The notes under the pieces are model-generated. The model worked only from the letters and a program-made list of their open reading frames with translations, searched no databases and was not told the origin of the DNA. From NCBI GenBank assembly GCA_020633075.1, contig JACKEI010000003.1, positions 310,001 to 374,000 of the forward strand: 64,000 nt of DNA, in the 5' to 3' direction. The position numbers and the translations under genes are program-made. Positions 52,275-60,292 of this stretch are shown here, piece after piece; position 1 is the first letter of the stretch; every line of letters starts with the position of its first letter. The stretch is from Sandaracinaceae bacterium (GTDB lineage: Bacteria; Myxococcota_A; Polyangia; Polyangiales; Houyiibacteriaceae).

Positions 52275-52685
52275 TCAGGACGACTCGGTGGTAGCGCCAT
52301 CGGAGGCGGAGCGCAAAGTGGCGCGATGCATGACCGCGTGGTCGACGAGCCCCGTCAGGGCGGCGCGTACCTCCTCGTAGTCGAGTGACTCCGTGGGTAC
52401 CTCCACGGTGAGCACGACGTCGCCGTCGTCGTCGTACGCGAACTTGGTCATGGCCATGTCGCGGTTCATGCGCAGCAACCAGCGCGCCAGATCGAAGGTG
52501 TTGTCGCCGCCCGTGACCAGGAAGGGCACCACGCTCGCGATCAACCAGTTCTGCGACAGGCGAATGTAGACGGCGACGTCACCCTGGGGCGTGTCGCGCA
52601 CGGCGCGCAGGGTGCCTGCACCGTGGGGGCTGCGCTCCCAGCCGAGTCGGTCCAAGTGTTCTGCCAGCGTCGCTTCGTCGAGCAT
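52275..52685 (-). CDS. YbjN-domain-like protein
   Basis: 136 residues from the ATG at 52685. The fold and key phrases fit the YbjN/T3SS-chaperone-like family: LDEATLAEHLDRLGWE, DVAVYIRLSQNWLIASVVPFL, FDLARWLLRMNRDMAMTKFAYDDDGDVVLTVEVPTESLDYEEVRAALTGLVDHA. In this family a strand pair binds partners or peptides, and enterobacterial YbjN affects motility and fimbriae, but the mechanism is unclear. It is followed 58 bp downstream by the SRPBCC gene on the same strand. Confidence 0.75.
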   Translation of the reverse strand: MLDEATLAEHLDRLGWERSPHGAGTLRAVRDTPQGDVAVYIRLSQNWLIASVVPFLVTGGDNTFDLARWLLRMNRDMAMTKFAYDDDGDVVLTVEVPTESLDYEEVRAALTGLVDHAVMHRATLRSASDGATTESS

Positions 52686-52713
52686 GGCCGCGATGATGAC
52701 TCATTCCCGTGGC

Positions 52714-53076
52714 TCAGGGGAGCCCTGTCTTCGTAGATGTGCCCGACGGCGCCCCCAGGGCGTCCAGCTCCATCGTGTCGCTGTAGGGGAGCAGGTCGTC
52801 TCGCTCCAGCCTGACGATGGTCTCGATCAGCGCGTGCGTGGTCTCGAGCGGGTCTTGCCAGGTCGCCGCCGCGATGGTCTCGCCCGGCGCGCCGAGGGTC
52901 TCTGCGCGCGCCCGGAGCCATGGCACCGCGACATCCTCGAGCGCCCGCACGCGGCGCGTCATGTCGGCTGCGGCCTGCGCCTCGCGGCGCCCCCTGCGGC
53001 CGCGCGCGCCCACCCCCAGGCCCAGGCCCAAGAGTAGGCCCCCGAGGGCCGCCATCACTGCTTCCCAGCCGTGCAT
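52714..53076 (-). CDS. Small single-helix membrane-anchored protein
   Basis: 120 residues from the ATG at 53076. An N-terminal hydrophobic, Gly-rich segment (VMAALGGLLLGLGLGVG) is followed at once by RGRRGRRE, so it is an N-in anchor with the rest in the cytoplasm. The soluble part is helical (MTRRVRALEDVAVPWLRARAETLG) with a LERDDLLPYSDTMELDALG ending. I recognise no family. It is upstream of the YbjN-like gene, 28 bp apart, so the two may be one transcript. Confidence 0.6.
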   Translation of the reverse strand: MHGWEAVMAALGGLLLGLGLGVGARGRRGRREAQAAADMTRRVRALEDVAVPWLRARAETLGAPGETIAAATWQDPLETTHALIETIVRLERDDLLPYSDTMELDALGAPSGTSTKTGLP

Positions 53077-53125
53077 GGCGCGAGCATAGCAGCAACGCCG
53101 CGCGCGACAGCGGAGCAGATGCGCG

Positions 53126-54124
53126 TCAGTCGAAGACGAGCACGGCGGCGCTCCCGTGCTGATCCACCAGCGCGCCGATGTACGAGAGGGCGGTGCTGCG
53201 TCGTGCCAGGAGCGCGCTCACCTGAGCGGGGGTCAGGAGCGGGGTGGCGGCGCTGTGGAGCGGGTCACGCGCGAGGGCGGCCTCCAGCGCGGCCGGGGTC
53301 AGCGCCAGCAGCCGCTCGACGGTGGTGCGCGAGAAGCGCTCGCTGCGCTGGAGCGCGCTGCTCAGCCTCTCCCGGCGGGCCGGCGTCAGCTCCTCGAAGA
53401 AGGCGAGGTTGTGATCGCGAATGAAGACCCTCGAGCGGTCGGGCAGCCCCTGCAGGTTCGCGCCGCTGAAGCGGTCCGTGTTGCCGATCACGTAGTCGAA
53501 GAGCACGCAGTTGGAGAGGTCGCGGAGCAGCGTGCGGGGGTAGGTGTCGCTCTCCAGACGCGACCCGTGGCGCAGCTTCGCGGACCACTCACGCAGCGCG
53601 TCTCCTTGGTCCAGCCCGAGCTCACGCATGACGGGGATCCAGTAGGTCATCGACCCCTGGATGACGTCCGCGTGGCCCACGATGAGGCGCTCGCGCAGAC
53701 CCGGCCAGCGGTCCGTGTAGTTGGCATCCAGCCGCCGCTCCACGTCGCTGGTCGTCATCATGCGGCTGACGGTCGGGGGGACGTTGTCGAGCCCGAGGTG
53801 CTCGGCGATACGGTACGCCGCGATCTCGTGGACGTGCCCGCGCGGGTGCGTGGTGGCCGCCGGCCGGTAGGCTCCCAGCGTCACGTCCCCGTCGCGCGCG
53901 CGCAGCACCACCGAGGTGGTGCCGACGGGACGCAGCTGCGTCACGGACTCGTTGCGCAGTCGGGCCAGCAGCGCCGCGTGCGTCTCCTCGCCACCCGGGA
54001 ACACCACCTCTCCCAGCGCCCCTGCGCTACTTCCCGCGGGCTGTGCGTCGGCTGCCGGTAGGACCACGCTCCACGCCACGCAGACCACGCACGAAAGCCC
54101 GAGCGCGAGGAGCGCACGGGCCAC
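53126..54124 (-). CDS. Secreted FAM20/HipA-like kinase candidate
   Basis: 332 residues from a GTG at 54124, starting a signal segment (ARALLALGLSCVVCVAWSVVLPAADA). The mature part shows FAM20-like motifs in order: EIAAYRIAEHLGLDNVPPTV (residues 100-119; FAM20 proteins have N-A-E-I-A-A-F-H-L-D-R-I-L...R-V-P-P-T-V-G-R), FDYVIGNTDRFSGAN (209-223; family FDFLIGNxDRHx..N) and VFIRDHNLAFF (233-243; family L-x-x-D-N-G-x-x-F), the catalytic Asp and metal-binding region. The usual beta-3 Lys-Pro (F-K-P) reads Y-R-P (86-88). If active, it could phosphorylate exported proteins or sugars. It lies downstream of a dehydrogenase gene by 26 bp on the same strand. Confidence 0.65.
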   Translation of the reverse strand: MARALLALGLSCVVCVAWSVVLPAADAQPAGSSAGALGEVVFPGGEETHAALLARLRNESVTQLRPVGTTSVVLRARDGDVTLGAYRPAATTHPRGHVHEIAAYRIAEHLGLDNVPPTVSRMMTTSDVERRLDANYTDRWPGLRERLIVGHADVIQGSMTYWIPVMRELGLDQGDALREWSAKLRHGSRLESDTYPRTLLRDLSNCVLFDYVIGNTDRFSGANLQGLPDRSRVFIRDHNLAFFEELTPARRERLSSALQRSERFSRTTVERLLALTPAALEAALARDPLHSAATPLLTPAQVSALLARRSTALSYIGALVDQHGSAAVLVFD

Positions 54125-54150
54125 GTTACGTGAGCGCGGCGAGAAGTGGG

Positions 54151-55302
54151 CTATCCGCGCACTCCGGCGAACAAGTTCTTGGCGATGACCATGCGCTGAA
54201 TCTGCGACGTTCCTTCGTAGATCTGCAAGATCTTGGCGTCCCGCATGAGCTTCTCCACGGGGTACTCCGTGATGTAGCCGTTGCCGCCGAAGACCTGCAC
54301 GGCGTCCGTGGCGACGCGCATCGCCTGGTCCGCGCCGAAGGCCTTGGCGTAGCTGGCGGTCAGCGAGTTGCGGCTGCCCTGGTCGATCATCCAGGCGGCC
54401 TTGAGCATGAGCAAGCGCGTGGCTTCGTACGCGATGCCCATCTCGGCGATCATGGCCTGCACCATCTGGTGCTGAGCGATGGGGACGCCGAAGGTCTTGC
54501 GCTCGAGGGCGTAGGCGATGCTCTCTTCGAGGGCGCGACGCATGAGCCCGCAAGCACCCGCGGCGATGTCCGGGCGGGTACGGTCGAAGGTCTGCATGGC
54601 GACCTTGAACCCGTGTCCGGGCTCTGCGAGGACGTTCGCGGCCGGGATGCGCACCTCGTCGAAGTTGATGACGGCCGTGTTGCTGGCGCGCTGACCGAGC
54701 TTGTCCTCGGTCTTGCCGATGCTCACACCCGGCGCGTCGCGGTCCACGATGAAGGCGATGATGCCCTTGTGCCCGAGCGCGGGATCCACGGTGGCGAACG
54801 CCGTGTACCAGGTGGCCCACGCGCCGTTCGTGATGAAGCACTTGCTGCCCGTCACGATGTAGTCGTTGCCGTCCTTCACGGCGCGCGACTGGATGCCCGC
54901 CGCGTCCGAGCCGGCGGCGGGCTCCGTGATGGCGTAGGCCGCGAAGATGGGCTCGGCGGTGAGCATGCCCAGGTACTTCTTCTTCTGCGCCTCGTTGCCC
55001 GCGATCAGGATCGGCGTGGCGGCGAGCGTGTTGGCCGTGAAGCTGGTCTGGATGCCCGTGCAGCCGAAGGCCAGCTCCTCGGTGATGAGCACGTGCTCGA
55101 CCTCGCCGACCCCGGCGCCGCCGTACTCGGTGGGGATGCCGGGCGCGACGAGGCCCATCTCCCAGGCTTCCTTGAACACGCCGAGCGGGAACTCATGCTT
55201 GCGGTCGCACTCGGCCGCGATGGGCACGATCTTCTCTTTGGTGAAGCGACGGGTCTCCTCGACCAGTGCCTTCTGCTCGTCGGTCAGCTCGAAACTCAGC
55301 AT
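54151..55302 (-). CDS. Acyl-CoA dehydrogenase, short/medium-chain type
   Basis: 383 residues from the ATG at 55302 (14 codons of open frame upstream are not used). All family blocks are complete: YAITEPAAGSDAAGIQSRA, YIVTGSKCFITNGAWATWYTAFA, GQRASNTAVINFDEVRIPAANVL, the AQHQMVQAMIAEMG FAD region, and QVFGGNGYITEYPVEKLMRDAKILQIYEGTSQIQR, with the usual catalytic Glu of Y-E-G-T. It oxidises acyl-CoA with FAD and passes electrons to ETF. The following FAM20-like gene starts only 26 bp after its stop on the same strand, so they may share a transcript, although their functions seem unrelated. Confidence 0.97.
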   Translation of the reverse strand: MLSFELTDEQKALVEETRRFTKEKIVPIAAECDRKHEFPLGVFKEAWEMGLVAPGIPTEYGGAGVGEVEHVLITEELAFGCTGIQTSFTANTLAATPILIAGNEAQKKKYLGMLTAEPIFAAYAITEPAAGSDAAGIQSRAVKDGNDYIVTGSKCFITNGAWATWYTAFATVDPALGHKGIIAFIVDRDAPGVSIGKTEDKLGQRASNTAVINFDEVRIPAANVLAEPGHGFKVAMQTFDRTRPDIAAGACGLMRRALEESIAYALERKTFGVPIAQHQMVQAMIAEMGIAYEATRLLMLKAAWMIDQGSRNSLTASYAKAFGADQAMRVATDAVQVFGGNGYITEYPVEKLMRDAKILQIYEGTSQIQRMVIAKNLFAGVRG

Positions 55303-55414
55303 GTCTGTCTCCGTAGGGGTCGAACGCGGGGGACCATAGCCCATCGATCGCGAGCGCGGTACGTGTACGTTGTAAGCGTTTCCGTGGCGAGCGAGCGCGC
55401 GCTACGGTGCCGCG

Positions 55415-56845
55415 GTGCGTCGCTCCCACCAGCTCGTCGTCTGCCTCGCGGCGCTCGCGCTCCCGCTCTGCGTGGGCGCCTGCGAGGGGCCACGAGAGCG
55501 CACGGAAGCGCCACCTGGGGCGTCCGTCCCGGCGTCCCCGTCGGGGGCGTCGGGGGCGTCGGCGGCAGAGCCCGCCGCACTGGCGGGTCCCCACGACCCG
55601 ACGACGGCCGGCTCGCGCTGTGAGCGCCTCGAACAGGAGCGCGGCGCGCTCAACCTGGGCACCCCGCTGCGCGCCCGCGTGGATGCGTTTCCGAGCGCGG
55701 CGCGGGCGTGGCTCGAGCGCGAGAGCCCGCCGAGGCCGGCCGTCGACGCGCTCGAGCGCCTGCTCGTCCAGCCGACGGCCGTCGACGCGCTCGCGGCGCT
55801 GCACGCTCACGCCTCCGCTTTCGAGGCGCACCCACGCCTGCTCGTGGACGCCACGCTCGCTACCCTCACGGCGGTGCGGCCGCGCGAGGGGGACACCAAC
55901 GCCAACGTGCTCGAGCTGCTGGCGCGTGCCCGCGCGTGGCTGCCAGGGGAGCCCTCGCTTCCGTGGATCGAGGCGCTGCTGGTGCCTGAGCGGGGCGGGC
56001 GGCGCGCGCTCCTGGCCGAGGCCTTCGCCGCCGGGGAGCGCGACCCGGCGCTGGTCTTCGCCCTGGCGCGGGCGGCCATGCGCGACGGGGACAGCCGCAC
56101 CACGCTCGACCTGCTTGGCTCCATGCCCTCCGCGCCCGCGTCTGCTGACGCCGTCTCGGGGACGGCTGCGGTGGGCGTGGCCCTCTCGGAGCTCGCGCTC
56201 GCGACCGAAGCGGCGCGCGCGGCGATGCGCTCGACGGAGCAAGGTGGCATTCGCGCGTGGGCGCCGCCCTCGCTGCCGGCCGCCGTGCTCGACGCGCTTG
56301 CACAGGCCGTGCGGTCGGACCTGAACGAAGCGTCGGCGCTCCTGGGAGGGCCCGCCCGGCCCGAGCTGGTGGTGTGGGTGCACCCGAGCCTCGACGACCT
56401 CCGCGCGGCCACCTGCGGTGCCAGCTGGTCTCAGGCGCTCTACGACGGTGTGCTGCACGTGGTGCTGGCGGGCCCGCCCCTGGACGCCGCGCTGCGGCAG
56501 AGCGTGCGCCACGAGGCCCTGCACGCGCAGCTGGACTGGCTCGCCCCGCTCGCGCCCCGTTGGCTTCAAGAGGGGCTCGCGCAGCGCTTCGCGCGGGAAC
56601 CCGTCGTGAGCCCCGCGGAGGGCGCCTACGTGAACGAGCAGGACGACCTCGCTGCCATCGAGGCGGCCCTCCGCCCGGGGGTGACCGGGGCCCGTGCGGG
56701 CGCGGCCTACGCCGCCGCGCGGCGCGTGGTGGACGGGATGGTCGCCGAGGGGGGCGAGCGAGCGCTCGCCGCTGCGGTCGAGGCCCTCAGGCGAGGCCTG
56801 TCCCCGGCCAGCGTCGTAGCCGATCCGACCGCTCCCCCCACGTGA
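55415..56845 (+). CDS. Lipoprotein with peptidase-MA-like metalloprotease domain
   Basis: 476 residues from a GTG at 55415. The leader ends in LCVGAC|EG, a good lipobox, and a Pro/Ala/Ser-rich linker follows. Residues about 90-300 are helical, TPR-like (RALLAEAFAAGERDPALVFALARAAMRDG). The C-terminal part has a zinc-protease site: HEALH (H366, E367, H370) and the gluzincin-type third ligand E386 in RWLQEGLA, as in Peptidase_MA-like and DUF1570 proteins. It would be an outer-membrane- or periplasm-facing metallopeptidase of unknown substrate. It is divergent from the acyl-CoA dehydrogenase gene, with about 110 bp between starts. Confidence 0.88.
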   Translation: MRRSHQLVVCLAALALPLCVGACEGPRERTEAPPGASVPASPSGASGASAAEPAALAGPHDPTTAGSRCERLEQERGALNLGTPLRARVDAFPSAARAWLERESPPRPAVDALERLLVQPTAVDALAALHAHASAFEAHPRLLVDATLATLTAVRPREGDTNANVLELLARARAWLPGEPSLPWIEALLVPERGGRRALLAEAFAAGERDPALVFALARAAMRDGDSRTTLDLLGSMPSAPASADAVSGTAAVGVALSELALATEAARAAMRSTEQGGIRAWAPPSLPAAVLDALAQAVRSDLNEASALLGGPARPELVVWVHPSLDDLRAATCGASWSQALYDGVLHVVLAGPPLDAALRQSVRHEALHAQLDWLAPLAPRWLQEGLAQRFAREPVVSPAEGAYVNEQDDLAAIEAALRPGVTGARAGAAYAAARRVVDGMVAEGGERALAAAVEALRRGLSPASVVADPTAPPT

Positions 56846-56872
56846 AGCCACTCGGCTTCGCGCTCGAGGAGG

Positions 56873-56918
56873 TCTCGACGCACGCCAGGCGTCGACGCAC
56901 GCCAGGCGTCGGTCGAGA
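56873..56918. repeat. 17 bp tandem duplication inside a possible hairpin
   Basis: TCGACGCACGCCAGGCG occurs twice in a row (56875-56891 and 56892-56908). The pair is flanked by TCTCGAC (56873-56879) and GTCGAGA (56912-56918), an inverted repeat, so the tract could fold into a hairpin just after the peptidase-MA gene and before the TRAP operon. No T run follows, so it would not be a typical rho-independent terminator. Confidence 0.8.
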
Positions 56919-57036
56919 GACCGGCGCCCTTCGTCTTCGGAGCCAGAGATTCACCGATGTTTCGGTTCGAGCCCCGACTTGATAGGCTCCCGACCCTGCG
57001 CCACCTTGCGCGCCCGACCACCCCCCGGAGGATCCC

Positions 57037-57750
57037 GTGACCACACTGCGCCGAATCGACGAAGGGCTGGCGCGCGGCGAAGCCGCCCTGACCGCGACCG
57101 TGCTGCTGGCGATGATCTTCGTCGCAGCTACGCAAGCCCTGCTCCGCAACTGCTCGGACATGGGCATGGTCTGGGCCAGCAACGCCCTGCCGTCCATCAG
57201 CTGGGCCGACCAGTTCCTGATGAAGGGCACCCTGTGGGTCGCGTTCTTGGGAGCCTCGCTCGCCACCCACGACGACAAGCACATCGCCATCGACATCTTG
57301 CCGCGCCTGGCTACCCCCAAGGTGCGCGCGGCGATGCGTGGGTTGGTGGGCGTCACCGTGGGCGGCATCTGCCTGCAGTACGGGCGCGTCATCATGCGCA
57401 CCATCCTCAACAACGCGAGCGAGGTGCCGCTCGAGTACGAGGTCATCCTCGACTCCGGTCGCGCCCACATCTGCGAGGCGCCGGCCAGCGCGTTCTCCGC
57501 CGAGCTCACGCGCCCTGACATCTTCTGTAGCGTCCGCGGCGTGCTCGAGAGCATGAACGTCCCGGTGGCCACGCCAGAGGCGGCGCTCGAGCTGATCGTC
57601 CCCACGATGTTCATGCTCATGGCCATCCGCTTCTTCATCAAGGGTGTGGTGTCGTTCACGACCATCCCGAAGGGGGGCGAGCCAGACCCCCACGCGCAGC
57701 AGGTCGCTGCGGCCAACAGCAAGAGCGCCGCCACGGACGGGAAGGCCTGA
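57037..57750 (+). CDS. dctQ: TRAP transporter small permease (DctQ-type)
   Basis: 237 residues from a GTG at 57037, preceded by GGAGG. DctQ features: four hydrophobic segments (ALTATVLLAMIFVAATQALLRN, FLMKGTLWVAFLGASLATHDDKHIAIDIL, RGLVGVTVGGICLQYGRVI, ELIVPTMFMLMAIRFFIKGV), and the ASLATHDDKHIAIDIL block with the conserved A-x-x-x-x-x-x-H-I-x-x-D. It is longer than the usual about 170 residues because of an extra soluble loop (about residues 125-190) with cysteines. With DctM it forms the membrane part of a TRAP secondary transporter for organic acids. The stop is followed after one base by the dctM start. Confidence 0.9.
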   Translation: MTTLRRIDEGLARGEAALTATVLLAMIFVAATQALLRNCSDMGMVWASNALPSISWADQFLMKGTLWVAFLGASLATHDDKHIAIDILPRLATPKVRAAMRGLVGVTVGGICLQYGRVIMRTILNNASEVPLEYEVILDSGRAHICEAPASAFSAELTRPDIFCSVRGVLESMNVPVATPEAALELIVPTMFMLMAIRFFIKGVVSFTTIPKGGEPDPHAQQVAAANSKSAATDGKA

Positions 57751-57751
57751 G

Positions 57752-59350
57752 ATGGACCTCTGGATCATCGTCTTCTTGGTCGGTCTCGCCCTCTTGGGCG
57801 CGCCCCTCTTCGCCATCTTCGGCGCGGCCGCCATGCTGCTCTTCGCCGACATGCCCAACACGCCCATCACGGGCGCCACCAACGACGTCTTCAGCGAGAA
57901 GTTCGCCAACTCGCCGCTGCTCGTCACCATCCCCCTCTTCACCTTCGCTGGCTACCTCATGGCGGAGTCGGGCACGCCGCAGCGCCTCGTGAAGATGTCC
58001 CGCGCCTGGCTCGGTTGGCTGCCGGGTGGCCTCGCCATCGTGTGCCTGATGGCCTCGGCCTTCTTCACCACCTTCACCGGTGGGAGCGGCATCACCATCG
58101 TCGCCATCGGCGGTCTCCTCTATCCCGCGCTCATCGCGGACCGCTACCCGGAGCGCTTCTCGCTGGGTCTGGTCACCTCGGGCGGCTCGCTCGGCCTGCT
58201 CTTCCCGCCCAGCCTCCCGATCATCATCTACGGCGTCGTGGCCGGCGTGCAGATCGAGTACCTGTTCATGGCGGGCATTCTCCCCGGTGTGCTCACGCTG
58301 ATCGCGATCGGCATCTACGCCTTCTACATGGGCGTCTCCAGAAAGATGGTGCGCACCCCCTTCGTCATGAAGGACGCCATGACGGCGCTGTGGGAGACCA
58401 AGTGGGAGGTCTTCCTGCCCGTGGCGCTGCTCGGCGGCCTCATGACGGGCACCCTGCGCATCCACGAGGCCGCCGCCTTCACGGCGCTCTACGTGCTCGT
58501 GATCGAGGTCTGGGTCTACAAGGACGTGTCCTTCCGGGGCGACCTCCCGCGCATCATCCGGGAGTCGATGACCCTGGTGGGTGCCATCCTCATCATCCTC
58601 GCGACGGCGGTCGGCTTCACCTCCTTCCTCATCCAGGCGCGCGTGCCTTTCCTCATCCTGGACGCGATGGGCGCGTTCATCGACAGCAAGCTGGCCTTCC
58701 TGCTGCTGCTCAACGTGTTCCTCATCGTGGTGGGCATGCTGATGGACATCTTCAGCGCCATCGTGGTGGTCGTGCCGCTGATCGTCCCCATCGCCACGCG
58801 CTTCGGGGTGGACCCGGTGCACCTCGGCATCGTGTTTCTGCTCAACCTCGAGATCGGCTACATGACGCCGCCCGTGGGCCTCAACCTGTTCATCTCGAGC
58901 TTCCGCTTCGAGAAGCCGGTGACGGCTCTCTACAAGGCCGTGTTGCCGTTCATCCTCCTCCTGTTGATTGCGCTCGGCTTCACGACCTACGGCGAGTCGC
59001 TGTCGCTCTGGCTGCCGCATCGCATGGGCTACGTCCCGTCGGCGAGCATGCACGCCCCCGGAGACCCCGCGGAGCCCGTGGCGCCGGCAGACGGCGGCGG
59101 TGGGCTCGACAGCTTGGACGACCTGGACGGTGACGCGCCGCTGAACCTGGACGACCTGGACGGTGACGCGCCGCTGAACCTCGACGACCTCGAAGGTGAC
59201 GAGCCGCTGAACCTGGACGACCTCGAGGGGGATCTCGAGGGCGGGGACGAGCCCCTCGACCTCGACTCTCTGGAAGACGAGCTCGGCGAGGAGGGCGCGG
59301 TCCCGGGAAGCGCCCCGGCTCCCGCGGACGACACGGGGAGCGCCCCGTGA
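57752..59350 (+). CDS. dctM: TRAP transporter large permease (DctM-type) with acidic repeat tail
   Basis: 532 residues from the ATG at 57752. About twelve hydrophobic helices. DctM signatures include PLLVTIPLFTFAGYLMAESGTPQRLV, ASAFFTTFTGGSGITIVAIGGLLYP, GSLGLLFPPSLPIIIYGVVAGVQIEYLFMAGILPG and LNLEIGYMTPPVGLNLF. The family is about 430 residues, and here an extra tail of about 90 residues follows: a PAEPVAPAD linker, then four near-repeats of DLDGDAPLNLDD type, ending in Glu/Asp-rich sequence. The tail is probably cytoplasmic or periplasmic and may bind partners or calcium. The stop overlaps the start of the next lipoprotein gene by 4 bases. No DctP substrate-binding gene is in the window. 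Confidence 0.93.
   Translation: MDLWIIVFLVGLALLGAPLFAIFGAAAMLLFADMPNTPITGATNDVFSEKFANSPLLVTIPLFTFAGYLMAESGTPQRLVKMSRAWLGWLPGGLAIVCLMASAFFTTFTGGSGITIVAIGGLLYPALIADRYPERFSLGLVTSGGSLGLLFPPSLPIIIYGVVAGVQIEYLFMAGILPGVLTLIAIGIYAFYMGVSRKMVRTPFVMKDAMTALWETKWEVFLPVALLGGLMTGTLRIHEAAAFTALYVLVIEVWVYKDVSFRGDLPRIIRESMTLVGAILIILATAVGFTSFLIQARVPFLILDAMGAFIDSKLAFLLLLNVFLIVVGMLMDIFSAIVVVVPLIVPIATRFGVDPVHLGIVFLLNLEIGYMTPPVGLNLFISSFRFEKPVTALYKAVLPFILLLLIALGFTTYGESLSLWLPHRMGYVPSASMHAPGDPAEPVAPADGGGGLDSLDDLDGDAPLNLDDLDGDAPLNLDDLEGDEPLNLDDLEGDLEGGDEPLDLDSLEDELGEEGAVPGSAPAPADDTGSAP
59114..59245 (+). repeat. 33 bp tandem repeat coding for the acidic tail of DctM
   Basis: Units at 59114-59146 and 59147-59179 differ by only one base, a third at 59180-59212 carries a few changes, and a fourth from 59213 is partial. 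Each encodes an 11-residue LDDLDGDAPLN-like motif, so length changes would be in frame. The repeat gradient suggests a recent duplication at the 5' side. Confidence 0.9.
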
Positions 59351-60231
59351 GACCCCGCGCCGCGACCCGGACGGACGGGAGCGGGCGTGCGTGGACAGCT
59401 CCGCGGGAGGGCCTGCGGCGGTTCGGCTTGGCGCGGCTGTGGGCGCTCACCTTGCTGTTGGTTGCGAGCGCGGCGGGCTGCGGCGGCGCGTCTCCGGTCG
59501 TCCCGAGCTCGGCCCCGGTCACTCGTGACCCCGACGGTCACGCGGCCTCCCTCGACGCGCGCGCCCTGTCGCTGGCGCGTGACGTGTGGACCGCGCTCGA
59601 CCAGACCACCAACAGCTGTGATGAGTTCGACTACTTCCCGCGTGGCGGTGCGCGCATCTTCGCGTGCCACATGTTCTCCCTCGTCAGCTACGAGCGCATC
59701 GTCGCCGTCGCGGGACGGGCTCCCTTCCGCGCGGGGCCTCATGGCAGCGGGCTGAACCTCCACGCCACCAACGACTTCGGCCACTACGACCCGGAGTTCG
59801 TGCGCTTCGTGGCGCAGCACGCGGTGCCGGCCCGCCACGACTCGGCCTTCCGGGCGGCCACGCAGGCGCACTACGACGCCTACGTCGGCCCACTCGCCCG
59901 CATTTTCTACGCGACCCATCAGAAGCTCGTGAACAACCCGGCCTGCTTCGCCGCCGAGCGCGACGAGTACGCCGCCGCGATCGCTCGGGGGGACACCCAG
60001 GACTATGTCGAGCCGTGGTTCTTCTTCATGAACCCGACCTACTGTGCGCACCGTCGCGGCGAGTACGAGGACTACGAGCGCACGGGGTTCGACGGCGGCT
60101 ACGACGGCAACGTGGTGAAGACCTGCGTAGGCTTCTGGCTGCGCAGAGCCATGGACGGGACAGAGGCCGAGTTCTTCGAGGCGCTCACGACGCTCTTGCG
60201 CACCTACGAGCCGTCTGTGCTCGAGCGCTGA
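59347..60231 (+). CDS. Lipoprotein co-translated with TRAP permease
   Basis: 294 residues from a GTG at 59347 that overlaps the dctM stop (GTGA), a strong sign of coupling. A basic N-terminus is followed by a hydrophobic leader ending LVASAAGC|GG (lipobox). The mature part has a helical look, with the His/Asp/Cys-rich segments ARIFACHMFSLVSYERI, GLNLHATNDFGHYDPEFVRFVAQHAV and FFFMNPTYCAHRRGEYEDYERTGFDGGYDGNVVKTCVGFW. Four cysteines could pair. I do not recognise a family; it is not a DctP-type or TAXI-type binding protein. It may be the accessory or substrate-binding component of this TRAP system, by position only. Confidence 0.75.
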   Translation: MRPRAATRTDGSGRAWTAPREGLRRFGLARLWALTLLLVASAAGCGGASPVVPSSAPVTRDPDGHAASLDARALSLARDVWTALDQTTNSCDEFDYFPRGGARIFACHMFSLVSYERIVAVAGRAPFRAGPHGSGLNLHATNDFGHYDPEFVRFVAQHAVPARHDSAFRAATQAHYDAYVGPLARIFYATHQKLVNNPACFAAERDEYAAAIARGDTQDYVEPWFFFMNPTYCAHRRGEYEDYERTGFDGGYDGNVVKTCVGFWLRRAMDGTEAEFFEALTTLLRTYEPSVLER

Positions 60232-60292
60232 GGCGCCCGGGTAGCTCCGTGGCGTAAGCCGCTCGCCCGCGGGCCGACCTGCCTGGGGCCCG

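Noticed and set aside
56875..56908. 17 bp repeat considered as CRISPR
   Set aside because: Two contiguous copies with no spacer.
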